Source of the DNA: Symsagittifera roscoffensis
Taxonomy: Eukaryota > Xenacoelomorpha > Acoela > Convolutidae
DNA length: 64,000 bases
Direction of reading: 5' to 3'
NCBI RefSeq assembly: GCF_963678635.1
Contig: NC_087062.1
Coordinates: 92,357,845-92,421,844 of the forward strand
Shown here: piece by piece, positions 8,680-18,874 of the stretch
How the letters are laid out: each line of letters begins with the position of its first letter
Numbering within the stretch: position 1 is the stretch's first letter
Notes under the pieces: model-generated
The model's input: the letters and a program-made list of their open reading frames with translations, nothing else
Told to the model about the DNA's origin: nothing
The model's database searches: none
Position numbers and translations under genes: made by a program

Positions 8680-9276
8680 TAAGAAATGATCTCTTGGTCG
8701 AATATTTTTTGCTGTTTGAGGCGATTTTCAAGTGTGGTCGGATTATTTATTAGTTTTTTGACAAGTGGGTTGAGTTTTGTAAAAAATTGTTGGGGGCAAT
8801 TTTCATGGTGATCGGGAGGTCGTCTTTTTCTTTATTTTTGTTTGTCAAATGATCCGGGGTATGGTGAGATTTTTATACTTTAGGCTAATTGAAATGTTCA
8901 TTTTGTTACTTTAGGCTAAGTTAACAAATTTGTTTTGGGGGTATTCGTGGTCTGAGTTGGGGAAATATTGTTGATCTTTGGGTTATTAGATAAGGGAGGG
9001 GTACGGTATTATGGTGATATTTATTTTAGTTGTCAAGTTGGAGTGGTTTGCTTATTTTTGACCTGGAGGTCGTAAAGTTATAGTTATAGATGTGCCTGGA
9101 ATTCTATATGATTCGTCTAATTGGTCTTAGTTTGAGTTAGAGAAAGTGACGGATTGGATGAATCCTATTGGTCTATTTTGAACTAGAATTATTGCGTACT
9201 TGTCAGCATGTTATTTTGAAAAATGTAAATGAAAAATGTTTCGGAGGTTTCAAGATTGTGAAGTATAATGTTAAAA
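8680..9276 (-). other. Non-coding spacer between Gag-Pol and the accessory ORF block
   Basis: No long minus-strand frame is present. The clearest match to retroelement 2 is about 9060-9105 versus 36455-36500 (minus strand), around ATCTATAACTATAACTTTA beside the palindrome GACCTGGAGGTC. This spacer is where splice acceptors or translational signals for the downstream ORFs would be expected, but I could not pick one. Confidence 0.5.
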
Positions 9277-12200
9277 TTACTTTTGAAATTCCACTTTCTT
9301 TAAAATTTTAGATTGGGGGATGAATATTTTATAGTTTTTACGTGGTTGATTTCGGAGTCTTGTTGTTTTTCTATTTTCTGATTTGTCGATTTGTTCTTGG
9401 GGTATTATTTGTTCGGTCATTTTTCTATTTTTTCTTTGTTTTGGGGATTCTTTATGGTTTTGTGTATTGTTTTTGGTGGCGGTTGGTTTTGTGTTTTGAT
9501 TTTCGGTGGGGTTATCATTTTGTTCTGTGTTTTTCATATGTGGTTCATTTTGAATGATTTTTAATCCTGTGAAAGAATATAATTGAGTTAATTCGCGGAG
9601 TGCGTATTCTTTTGGGTAATAAGGTAATAGGTTGTTGCGATGTTGAACGATTTCTTTTTTGTTTGAGTCGGTAATTTTATATGTGACATCAGTGGGTTTT
9701 GCAATTATTTGGTATGGTCCTTTTCGAAGGGGTTGTAATTTTTTAGAAATTCCTTTTTGAGTATTAAAATTAGGTATTAAAACAAATGTTCCAATTTTTA
9801 ATTCGGAGGCTGGTGTAAAACGTGAATTGATTTGTTCATTAATGTTTTGTCTTTGTAATAACTTTTTTGTTATTTTTTGATAAATTTCATTGTGTTTTTT
9901 ATCTCTATTTAGAATCCATTCGGTGTGTGTACCGGAGGCTAGTTTAAGAATTTGTGGGTGATGAAAATGATCTTCATCGTGTGTATGTAAAGGTAGGTTA
10001 TAACAAATTGAATCTTTATTTGGTTGACAATAACCTTGTGCGTTTTTATGAGAATTTGCTGTAAACATTATTGGTTTGCGTGGCTTTTGGTTAAAAACCA
10101 TTTCGTATGGTGACATTCCTAAAGTTGTCGTAATTTGTGAATTATATGCTAAGGGAAATAATTTTACATCTGCTGACCATTCGGTATATTTTGTATCATT
10201 TCCGTTGATGATACATCTAAGATATTCTTGTAATGAACGGTTCATACCTTCGACTAAGCCGTTTGTCCAAGGTGCATGAGATGTACGTGGTTTGTGTTTA
10301 ATGTTATATAAATGACATAGTGTGATGATTTCATTATTTATGAATTCTGTACCGTTGTCTGTAACTAAAATTTCTGGTAGTCCGAATTTTGCTATCCAGT
10401 GTTCATAGAGTGTTGTGTAAGCGTAATAAGCGTTACAATGTGGTACTGGGTTAAGTGCTACATAATGTGTAAATGCGTCAACAATTACCATAATGTAGGA
10501 GTTTCCTTCGGATGAGGGTGAAATTGGTCCTTTAGTATCAAATGAGATACGATGGTTAAAGTACAAGCTTTGTCCTTTAAAATCTTGTTTTTGTGCTATT
10601 TGTTTTTGATTTGGGTAAGGTTTATTTAGTTGACATACTATACAATCATTGCATAGTACTTTTATCCAAATTGGTGCATTTGGGAAGTAAAAATTTTGTA
10701 TAAAATTTGAATATGTTTTTTCTGATCCAGAGTGTCCTTTAATATTTTGTGTATGTGAAATATTAAAAGCTATAAGAATCATACTTAAAGGGAGACAGGG
10801 AACTGTAGATTCATTCAGGTTATATTCTAAAAGGTCGGTATTTTCGTTAATTGTTGTGTTGTTAAATTTACGAAAGTATCGGAGGAGTGTTTTGTTTCCT
10901 AGAATGGTTGAATCTGCCTTGACAGGTTTAGTTTTATATTTGTGCCATGATTTTAGTTGTCTAATTATCGGGTCAAGATTTTGATACTGTTTCAGTGTTG
11001 AAATTGTAATCGTTTCTGTTGGAGGGAGAAAAATGTTTTCAATTTCGAATTTAGATAAGGGTATTGTATCAAGTGGGTCGTGGAGGTCAAAAACTTGATT
11101 TATTGTGTATTTTGAATCATTTGTTTGTGGTCCTGATAAGTTTATTTTATCAGTCAGATTTTCTTTTTCAATTAGTGGAAAATGGTCTTTTTTAGGTGGG
11201 TGTTGTTTTGTTCGTTTTTGTTGGGTGTTATTTTTTATCCATTGAGAATATGGGATTGGTTTGAAAGTTGATGTTCCAAGTAAATCAACTTCATAATGAT
11301 TATTTTGACAATCTAAATAAAGTGGGAAATGTTGTAAACTATTTATTTGTGATTGTTCAATATCAGATTTTACTGCATATTTGCATTCCAATCGGGGTGA
11401 TGTTTCGTTTTCTGCAAGGTAGAATTTTATGTTTTTGGGTATTTCAACTGTTGTTTTTCGTGTAAGTAATTCAGGTGGTGTATTTCGACTTAAGGTGTCT
11501 GGTAATGCAAGATTTTTTCCTGCAGTCCAAACTATATGTAAGTTTGGAAATTTCATTAGAATTAGTTGAAATCTGTAAACTCGGTGGTTTGGGTTAGATT
11601 TTTGTGTAAAGAGAAAGATGATTGGTTTATGGTCTGTGAATAGAACTGTTGGATGTTTTGATCCAAGTATCAGAAATTCATATTCTGTCAGTGTATATAT
11701 TATGGCTGTACATTCTCTCATTAGAGTTGAGAGTCGTAGCTCTGCTTGAGTGAATAATCGAGAATTTGCTGATATGAGGTTCATTTTATTTGTACCATTA
11801 TGTGATTGTAATAGTGCTGCACCGATGCCAAAGTTCGAAGCATCGCACATTGCATAAAATGGTTGATTTGAATCTGGAATTGTGTTTGAAATTTGTTCAG
11901 TTAAAAGTTTCTTTATTTCTTCAAATCGTGTTTGATGTTCTGTGTTCCATTCAAAATTATTTTGTTGTCTAAGGATGTTATAAAATGGTCGTAGATATAA
12001 TTGCATTTTATAAACATATTTACTTAAAAAGTTTAACATTCCAAGAAATTCTTGGATTTTCTTTTTATTTGTTGGTGGTTGAAGTTTTTGAATAGCGTCA
12101 ATGCGTGACTTCAATGGAGTGATTGTTTTTCTTTCTATATTATGTCCTAAGAATTTAACTCTTGTCAAAAAGAAGTGTGATTTATCGGGGGCGGCCTTCA

Positions 12201-15200
12201 GATTTTCGTTCTGAAGTATTTGGTGATATTTTTCTAAAACATTGAACATCTCGTCTTTTGTTTGTGATTGCATAAAAACATCGTCTAAATAGGTGATTGC
12301 GTTTTTCTTGAGTATTAGTGGTCTAAAAATTTTGCTCATAAAAGCTGAAAATGCTGCTGGTCCTATGGATATTCCATAGAATAAGCGGTTGAATTCATAT
12401 TGTTGGTTTCCGATAACAAATTGTGTTAAACGTCGTGATTGTTCATCTAGTGGCATTTGATTGTATGCACTATTCATATCGGCGGATGTAAAGTATTTGC
12501 CGTTTATTTTTGTTAAAATAACTTGTATTGGTTCAATGGGCCAATTACATTTTGATTCATCTATAAGTGAATTGAGGTATCTAGCATCGAGAACGATTTT
12601 TAATGATTCTCCTTTAGCTAGAATGATAACGGGGTTGATGAATGTGTTCCCTTTTGGTTGTTCTTCTTTATTAACTGGTGATATAATGTTGTATTGTTCT
12701 AAAATATCGAGTAATCTGTTCACTTTATCATGTAAGTGAATTGGTACTTTACTTGCTCTCTGTTTTTTGAAAACTGCGTCTGGTTTTAACGGGAGATGTA
12801 GTGATGAACTGATTTTTCCAACATCGAATTTTGATGTTGCATAGACTGATGAATATTTAATTAGCTGTTTGGCTAATTTTTCAAATTCGTCTTGTGTTAT
12901 TTGTGAATGTTGGAAATTAAACATTGTTAAAAATTTTTGTTGGTCCTCTGTGTAGTTACTTATGTTGAATGTAGGTTTGAAATATGGAGTTTTTGTGAAA
13001 TAATCCGTATTTCTGTTTTCGTTACTTATTATATTATTTATAGATAATTCTTCATTAAGAATTGTAGATTGGCAAATATCTAGTAATTGGAGTATATTAT
13101 TTACGCGATAGGCTTTTTCGTGTATTGGTGATATTGTAGCGTTGGTTTCACAATATCCTAAAAGTCCTAAAGGTAATGTTACTTGGTAAGGTGTGTTGTT
13201 ATAGACATGTAAGGAAATGATATCTGAATTCGAATTTTTCAAATATTTTATGGATGAGATTGTGATTTTGAAAAATTTGTGAATAGGTTTGAATTCAAAA
13301 TCTGACATATAAAATTTTTGTTTGTTTTGTTCTTTATCATATTGGTGAACTTGTTTGATTGAAAAATTATAGATGTTTCCTGATAGTGGTTTCAAGTGTT
13401 TTCTCTGTTGGTTAAATATCGGGTAGAATTTTGAAAAGAATGGTGGTTGTTTATTTAATCTTTGAAAAAATGTTAAGGATGTCTCTTTTGTTTTTGTATA
13501 TTTATCTTTGATTAATATTTTACTATTTAGTATGTTAATTGTTGGTATATACTTCGAAATAAATGGTATTCCAATGATATTATATTTAATATCAGTGATA
13601 TGGAATATTTGTTTAAATGGCTTATTTAAAATTTTGCTTTGCTCCATTGTTCTGGTGGGGAGGAGAAATAATTGGATTTTTCCGTAGTTTATCAATGTTG
13701 ATCCTTGTGCTGTTGCTAACTTACTGGAGGTTTCAAGAGGTGTTAGCTTTGGGTGTAAGGTTTTTATTTCATTCCATGTGGGGATGTTTATTATGTTTGA
13801 TTCTGCTCCTGAATCAATTAAAAAATCTATTTCAAGGTCTGGTGGTTGAAATTCTTTATTTCTTGGGCTTTCTAAGAGAAATGGTATTGTCCAAATTTTT
13901 TCTTTGGATTGTTCTTTTTGTATATTTTGATAAATGTGGTTTGTATTCAAGCATTTTGTTTTGATATTTTTATTGGTTTGATTTGTAGTGTTAATCTCAT
14001 TTGTTTCTTGCGTCGTTGGTGTGGAATTTATGGGTGTAGTGTAATAATTTTGAAGAAATTCTGATTGATTTTCATATATGTGTGATGAAAAAGTTTGTTC
14101 ATATATGACAGATTCATAGTCATTTTCGACTTTTATCATATTGATAGAAAGAGTGTTTTCTGTATCACTTTCTGAATCTGATGATGTACAGTTTATTTGA
14201 TTGAGTTGTAACGTATCAGTTACTGTGTCATCAATACCTGGAGGGTCTGATGTTGTTTCTGGATTAGATTGTACTTGATTAATATGTCTTTGATGTTTAG
14301 GTGTACTACTTCTGTGGCGATTATTAGAATTATTATAGTTATTATTATTCCGGTGTGGTGATTGGGAATAATTTCTATAACGATTATTATAACTTGAATG
14401 TCGATTTTGTGAATTATTTCGCGATCTGTTTTGGTAATTATTGTTTGGTCTGTTATAGTTCGATCTATTATATGAGTTATTCCTTGATTGATTGTTCGGG
14501 TAATTCTGGTTTCGGTTGTTTGAATAACTTCTATTTCGATTATAGGAGTAGTTTCTATTCCTATTGTATGATGAATTTCGTGATTGGTTGCTTGGATAGT
14601 AGTTATTTCTTGATTGGGAATTAGATCTAGAAACAAATCGTTGTGTATTTGAATGTGATCTGGAGTAGTTATTTCGACTATTTGGTCTATTGTAGTGATT
14701 TTGTGATGAATTATGTGTGTTTCTTCGTTCTGGTGATCTTCCTCTATAACTTGAGTTATATGGTGATTGATTTCTTGTATAATTTGTATTGTTCGGGAGT
14801 GGTTTTCCTGAACTGTTGTTGCTGTAGACTGTTTTGTTCGGTAGATTTTGATCTTTTTTCATGTATTGATAGAATGATTTATTTGGTTCTTTATATTTTT
14901 GAGGTTTATTTTGATTGTCTTGCTGTTTTTGTCTACATTCGGAAATACTATGTCCGTATCGTCGGCAATAATTACACCATTTTTTGAAAGATGGTTTGCC
15001 TTTAAAGTTTGGGTTCTTTTCGTAAATATTGAGTATTTCAGTGATTTTTTCAACGAGGTCTGTCTCTGATTCCTGTATATTATTAATATTAGTGGGAGTC
15101 GTTTCAATTCTGTTAACGTATTGTAATTTCAGATTTTCCGTTTCTTCTAGTTTCATCGTGATTTCTGCTTGTTCTAATTTGTCTACTAGTTTTCGAAAAT

Positions 15201-17499
15201 CTAAATCGGGTTCTCGAATTGAAGAAGGATGGGATGCTCTCTTTTTTATTGCTATTTTCCTTAATTGTGGTGTTAAGGTCATCATTAAGATTTCTGTCAT
15301 CTTTGTGTTTTTATAGTCATGTGTATTTAATGAATATGCTTTTCGAACTAGTGTTTCGATTCGTACTGCTATTTGCTTGATGGTTTCGTTTGGTAATCTG
15401 CGAATTTCATTACATAAAACTCTTTGTTGTTGTTTGTTTCTTTCGGAGTCAAACATTTTTGAAAATTCCTGTGTAAACCTTTTCCAGTTTGATTTTATTT
15501 CTAGAGGTAGTACTGAAAACCATTTTTGGGCTGCGCCATCTAAGGTTGTTTGTATTAACGCTGTGCGTCGATGTATCCAGTTTTGATGTAGTGGCGTATT
15601 AATTGGTTCAGGTCCAATATTTAAAATCAGGTTTGCTGTTACTGCATTTAAATAATCTTCTACAGAGTATTCAGGGTCTGTTCCTGTGAAAACCATTAAA
15701 GGTTTGTTTGATGTTATTGATGATCCACCCATAAGGTATGGATTCATTGTCATTTGTAATGATTCTGCTGCATTTGGCATTTGAGAAAAATTTGAAAGTT
15801 GGTTTCTTGTTATTTCATGTTGTTGGAGATAATATGGGAGTGGTATTTCATTTTGCATTTGTGATGGTTGATACGAGTGTGCAGTCATTGGATTTTGTTG
15901 TTGAATTGGTTGAAAAGATTGTATATTAATTAGATTTTGTTGTTGAATTGGTTGTTGATGTTGTGCATCTATTGGTTGTGGAGAAAAATTTCTATGATTT
16001 GTACGTGTTTTCTGTATTCCTTGTCTACGATATTCTTGAGTATTTGGTGCAAATATATCTGGTTGTAAGAAATCATCATCTGAGGATAAATAATCCATTT
16101 GATAAGATGTCTGTTTTTTATTTTTATTTTGTTGAAAAAATGGGTAATTTTCACTGTGATCCTGTGGAGGATTTGTTTGGAAATTTATTGAATTAGGTTG
16201 GGTCATTGGGTTATCCCAATTTCGAGATCTTGTATATTGGTTAAAATTTCTTTGTGGTTGATTATATGTTTTTGATGGATGTGTATAATTATAATTATGG
16301 TCTGTAAAGTTGTTTCTAGTGAATGTTTTGCGTGTTTTTGATGGTATTGTCATGGGTCTGTATGTTTGGTAATCCATATGTGAATATTTAGGGGCAACCG
16401 AAGGTTTAACGGTTGATTGTAAGGTTACCTGTGTTTGTGAAGGATTTGTATTTCTTGGTGTTGTTAAATTTGGGCGTATTGGTGAAATACTTTGTTGTGT
16501 AGTTGTTGTGTGTACAATTTCTTCATTTATGAAGTGTGATGGTGTCTGGATATCTTGTTGAGTAAGATTCCTAGTTCCATTGAGGTTTTCATTGTGTATG
16601 ACTGTAGAGTTTAAACTATTATTTTGTGTATCGGGCAAAAATGTATTATAGTTTAATGGTGTTGCATCAATGGTGAATGGTATTACTCTTACATAATCTC
16701 TTATGTAAGATATCGTACTTATTGCTTGACTTGAGATTGATTGTGGGAAGCTTATAAATGCGGGATGAGACCATTCGGGGTCCCAAACATAATCTGATTG
16801 TTCTGTGATAGCGGTATCATCGTTCGAGTTTTGGGGTCTAAAATTTTTTCTTGCTTGTGCAATTAAATCAATATTGTGTGTGAAATAATCTATTATGAAC
16901 CATGCCAAAATTTTTTGTAGATCGTGTTTTGTATGTTGTGAAACGTCGTCTTTCGTGAAATTTTCTTTAATGATGTTTAAATAACTAGAGAGTAGTGTGA
17001 TTTCATGTCGTACTCTTAAATGTTTAGATGTTTCTGTCGGTGAGACATTTGTTATTGGGATTTCATTTTCTAATATCGAAATATAACTATATATTATTGC
17101 GAAAACTTCATTGGTGAATATGGAGTTTGCTCTTTGTGAGTTATGATATTGGATGCTTTTTATATATTCTGAAAAAACTTTTGAAAATTCTAAATCAAGA
17201 TCGTCTGTTTGGATTGTATATTTTCTATGATTATGGTTTGGTGAGGTGAATTCTATGGAGTAGATTCCATACTGTTGTGTTATGTTGCATATATCTTTTA
17301 AGTAGTGGTCTATGATTTGTCTTTTGATTTTTACATCTGGGAACTCTGTTTTACATGGACTGATTCCGGGTTCAAATAAATTTAATAGTAAATTTTTGCA
17401 AAATATATGCTGTCCTCTATCAGTGGTTGCATCTACTATAAAAGGAAAGATTTCATCATCATCTGGGGTTTCGTCACCTGGGGTGTGCGTTGAGCTCAT
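9277..17499 (-). CDS. gag-pol: Gag-Pol polyprotein, 2740 aa, single ORF (Ty3/gypsy type)
   Basis: Supplies capsid, protease, reverse transcriptase, RNase H and integrase. In order: a long N-terminal region (about 1-600) with no recognised domain, the last half rich in Gln/Asn/Pro; a retrotransposon Gag/capsid region (about 600-790, around AAQKWFSVLPLEIKSNW); a CCHC zinc knuckle (CNYCRRYGHSISEC, about 842); an Arg/Asn/Ser/Tyr repeat tract (about 900-1080); protease DSGAES (about 1229); RT with YLDD (about 1735); RNase H beginning MCDASNFGIG (about 1881); integrase HHCC zinc finger (about 2255), DDE core with TDNGTEF (about 2379), GPY/F module (RKGPYQI, about 2592); and a basic tail. There is no gag/pol frameshift or stop, so all products would come from one precursor. 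It overlaps the upstream basic ORF by 26 nt. The frame is intact and probably functional. Confidence 0.95.
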   Translation of the reverse strand: MSSTHTPGDETPDDDEIFPFIVDATTDRGQHIFCKNLLLNLFEPGISPCKTEFPDVKIKRQIIDHYLKDICNITQQYGIYSIEFTSPNHNHRKYTIQTDDLDLEFSKVFSEYIKSIQYHNSQRANSIFTNEVFAIIYSYISILENEIPITNVSPTETSKHLRVRHEITLLSSYLNIIKENFTKDDVSQHTKHDLQKILAWFIIDYFTHNIDLIAQARKNFRPQNSNDDTAITEQSDYVWDPEWSHPAFISFPQSISSQAISTISYIRDYVRVIPFTIDATPLNYNTFLPDTQNNSLNSTVIHNENLNGTRNLTQQDIQTPSHFINEEIVHTTTTQQSISPIRPNLTTPRNTNPSQTQVTLQSTVKPSVAPKYSHMDYQTYRPMTIPSKTRKTFTRNNFTDHNYNYTHPSKTYNQPQRNFNQYTRSRNWDNPMTQPNSINFQTNPPQDHSENYPFFQQNKNKKQTSYQMDYLSSDDDFLQPDIFAPNTQEYRRQGIQKTRTNHRNFSPQPIDAQHQQPIQQQNLINIQSFQPIQQQNPMTAHSYQPSQMQNEIPLPYYLQQHEITRNQLSNFSQMPNAAESLQMTMNPYLMGGSSITSNKPLMVFTGTDPEYSVEDYLNAVTANLILNIGPEPINTPLHQNWIHRRTALIQTTLDGAAQKWFSVLPLEIKSNWKRFTQEFSKMFDSERNKQQQRVLCNEIRRLPNETIKQIAVRIETLVRKAYSLNTHDYKNTKMTEILMMTLTPQLRKIAIKKRASHPSSIREPDLDFRKLVDKLEQAEITMKLEETENLKLQYVNRIETTPTNINNIQESETDLVEKITEILNIYEKNPNFKGKPSFKKWCNYCRRYGHSISECRQKQQDNQNKPQKYKEPNKSFYQYMKKDQNLPNKTVYSNNSSGKPLPNNTNYTRNQSPYNSSYRGRSPERRNTHNSSQNHYNRPNSRNNYSRSHSNTQRFVSRSNSQSRNNYYPSNQSRNSSYNRNRNYSYNRNRSYSNNRNQNYPNNQSRNNSYNRSNYNRPNNNYQNRSRNNSQNRHSSYNNRYRNYSQSPHRNNNNYNNSNNRHRSSTPKHQRHINQVQSNPETTSDPPGIDDTVTDTLQLNQINCTSSDSESDTENTLSINMIKVENDYESVIYEQTFSSHIYENQSEFLQNYYTTPINSTPTTQETNEINTTNQTNKNIKTKCLNTNHIYQNIQKEQSKEKIWTIPFLLESPRNKEFQPPDLEIDFLIDSGAESNIINIPTWNEIKTLHPKLTPLETSSKLATAQGSTLINYGKIQLFLLPTRTMEQSKILNKPFKQIFHITDIKYNIIGIPFISKYIPTINILNSKILIKDKYTKTKETSLTFFQRLNKQPPFFSKFYPIFNQQRKHLKPLSGNIYNFSIKQVHQYDKEQNKQKFYMSDFEFKPIHKFFKITISSIKYLKNSNSDIISLHVYNNTPYQVTLPLGLLGYCETNATISPIHEKAYRVNNILQLLDICQSTILNEELSINNIISNENRNTDYFTKTPYFKPTFNISNYTEDQQKFLTMFNFQHSQITQDEFEKLAKQLIKYSSVYATSKFDVGKISSSLHLPLKPDAVFKKQRASKVPIHLHDKVNRLLDILEQYNIISPVNKEEQPKGNTFINPVIILAKGESLKIVLDARYLNSLIDESKCNWPIEPIQVILTKINGKYFTSADMNSAYNQMPLDEQSRRLTQFVIGNQQYEFNRLFYGISIGPAAFSAFMSKIFRPLILKKNAITYLDDVFMQSQTKDEMFNVLEKYHQILQNENLKAAPDKSHFFLTRVKFLGHNIERKTITPLKSRIDAIQKLQPPTNKKKIQEFLGMLNFLSKYVYKMQLYLRPFYNILRQQNNFEWNTEHQTRFEEIKKLLTEQISNTIPDSNQPFYAMCDASNFGIGAALLQSHNGTNKMNLISANSRLFTQAELRLSTLMRECTAIIYTLTEYEFLILGSKHPTVLFTDHKPIIFLFTQKSNPNHRVYRFQLILMKFPNLHIVWTAGKNLALPDTLSRNTPPELLTRKTTVEIPKNIKFYLAENETSPRLECKYAVKSDIEQSQINSLQHFPLYLDCQNNHYEVDLLGTSTFKPIPYSQWIKNNTQQKRTKQHPPKKDHFPLIEKENLTDKINLSGPQTNDSKYTINQVFDLHDPLDTIPLSKFEIENIFLPPTETITISTLKQYQNLDPIIRQLKSWHKYKTKPVKADSTILGNKTLLRYFRKFNNTTINENTDLLEYNLNESTVPCLPLSMILIAFNISHTQNIKGHSGSEKTYSNFIQNFYFPNAPIWIKVLCNDCIVCQLNKPYPNQKQIAQKQDFKGQSLYFNHRISFDTKGPISPSSEGNSYIMVIVDAFTHYVALNPVPHCNAYYAYTTLYEHWIAKFGLPEILVTDNGTEFINNEIITLCHLYNIKHKPRTSHAPWTNGLVEGMNRSLQEYLRCIINGNDTKYTEWSADVKLFPLAYNSQITTTLGMSPYEMVFNQKPRKPIMFTANSHKNAQGYCQPNKDSICYNLPLHTHDEDHFHHPQILKLASGTHTEWILNRDKKHNEIYQKITKKLLQRQNINEQINSRFTPASELKIGTFVLIPNFNTQKGISKKLQPLRKGPYQIIAKPTDVTYKITDSNKKEIVQHRNNLLPYYPKEYALRELTQLYSFTGLKIIQNEPHMKNTEQNDNPTENQNTKPTATKNNTQNHKESPKQRKNRKMTEQIIPQEQIDKSENRKTTRLRNQPRKNYKIFIPQSKILKKVEFQK

Positions 17500-17941
17500 T
17501 TTTTCGTTCGATGACTGTTAATATGTAATTATTAATGTGTCGAATTGGTTGATTCCAATTGTATAAATGTACTGGTTTGTGTTTATACTGCTTTTTTATT
17601 CTTCTTTTTCCTCTTTTTGATGAATTTGAAGTTGTTTCTGAGTCAGAAAAATATAATTGATCGTGAAGTGGGCAATTTTTATCTATTGATTCTTTTAGTT
17701 TGTAAAGTTCGTCTAAACTGTTGGTTTCTGATTCTGAAAATGCGTTTCGATTTTTTGAAAATCTTTTTCGTGTTATTTGTCTTTGTTTCGTTATTATTTT
17801 TCTTTTTAGTGTTTGTCGTTTTGTTCGAATGTATCCAACTGTTTGTGTATGAGGTGTGATTACAAGGTCGTATTTTTTGTTATCTATTTCACAATTGTGT
17901 AAAACGATTGTTTGTTTATTTCCTAGGTTTTTAAATGACAT
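17474..17941 (-). CDS. 155-aa basic protein upstream of gag (ORF 0)
   Basis: A Lys/Arg-rich protein with a basic central stretch (about residues 38-65), a Ser/Glu patch (SESETNSLDELYKLKES) and a second basic stretch (SKRGKRRIKKQYKHK). No domain is recognised. Composition suggests nucleic-acid binding or nuclear localisation. It begins with ATG and its end overlaps the gag start by 26 nt in another frame, so gag might be reached by leaky scanning or a different mRNA. Retroelement 2 retains related sequence at 38835-39258 with early stops. Function unknown. Confidence 0.7.
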   Translation of the reverse strand: MSFKNLGNKQTIVLHNCEIDNKKYDLVITPHTQTVGYIRTKRQTLKRKIITKQRQITRKRFSKNRNAFSESETNSLDELYKLKESIDKNCPLHDQLYFSDSETTSNSSKRGKRRIKKQYKHKPVHLYNWNQPIRHINNYILTVIERKNELNAHPR

Positions 17942-18044
17942 AAGGTTTAGGATGACAGATGCAAAAGGTTGTTAAATGGTTTCTATTTTCCTAAACTGTT
18001 AGTTCTTACGATTTTTTGGTTAGCTTAACCTGGGTCTATTTGTT

Positions 18045-18420
18045 CAGGGTTGGAGAGAAAAGTATATCGATTCCGTAGAATGATTTTTTACTTTCTCGTG
18101 GCTAGTATAAGTTAAGGTGTTAACTTACTTAATCTTACTTAGGGGTAGTGATTGTGTTCAAGGGTTGGAGAATAGTAAATCGATCCACAGGGTTCAGGTA
18201 TAATTAGAACGCGAGTAGTTCGTTAGATACTATTTTAAACTTACTAAGTCTAAGATTTATCCTGGGTCTGGTAAGAGGGGGGGTCAAGTGAAGGATGAAT
18301 AACCGAAGTTCTTCACTGTTTATCCTAATTTGAATGATTAGTTTTGTTTAAAAATTTCTATTAGTCTTAGGTCTTTAGAAAGGGTTGGGTAGTGAATCGA
18401 CGTTTGAGGTCGTTAGACAC
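18045..18420 (-). repeat. Three degenerate leader repeats
   Basis: The plus-strand motif GGGTTGGAGA-ATAGTAAATCGAT recurs in degenerate form at about 18045-18082, 18159-18199 and 18380-18420. All three copies are also present in retroelement 2 (near 39361, 39477 and 39700). They lie in the untranslated leader, so they are probably RNA or DNA cis elements. Spacing is irregular, about 115 and 220 bp. Confidence 0.5.
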
Positions 18421-18458
18421 TAATTAAGTGGGTGGGGGAGAACAAAGTTGTTCTGTTT

Positions 18459-18543
18459 GATCCAAGGATAAGCCTTGATGATCAAATTTGAAATTTAATT
18501 AAGTAGAAAATGATTTAAGATCCAAGGATAAGCCTTGATGATC
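18459..18543 (-). ncRNA. Twin identical stem-loops in the 5' leader (packaging/dimerisation candidate)
   Basis: The 25-mer GATCCAAGGATAAGCCTTGATGATC occurs exactly twice (18459-18483 and 18519-18543). Each copy folds as GATC plus CAAGG paired with CCTTG plus GATC around a five-base loop. Retroelement 2 keeps both copies with small changes (39778-39801 and 39855-39878). Paired palindromic hairpins in a retroelement leader are typical of genomic RNA dimerisation/packaging signals. That role is inferred. Confidence 0.5.
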
Positions 18544-18874
18544 TGGTTTTAAAATTAAGTGAATTTAAGTTTTAATAAAATTTTAAATGTGTGTAAAGGA
18601 AAGATTTAGTGTTTTGATGATATTAGTGGGTTTATGATTGCTGTTATGTTTTAGGTGATGGAGCTGGAACAACAGGATGATTTATGATTACTAACCATTT
18701 ATTGTCATGCTACTAATTTTTATTTTTTATTTTTCAATAAATATTTTTCAAACATGTTTTGTATATTACTGCAGAGTTTTAGGAAAACGATCTTAGATCT
18801 TTTTATCAATCGTTATTGTATATTAATAATTTTGTTTAGCGCCTGAAATGATTTTGAAGATTAACTTCAAGGTT

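Noticed and set aside
9342-17859. Many plus-strand open frames of 60-115 aa inside retroelement 1
   Set aside because: They are antisense to the Gag-Pol and accessory genes, have the skewed composition expected from reading their complement, and are not conserved in copy 2 as proteins.
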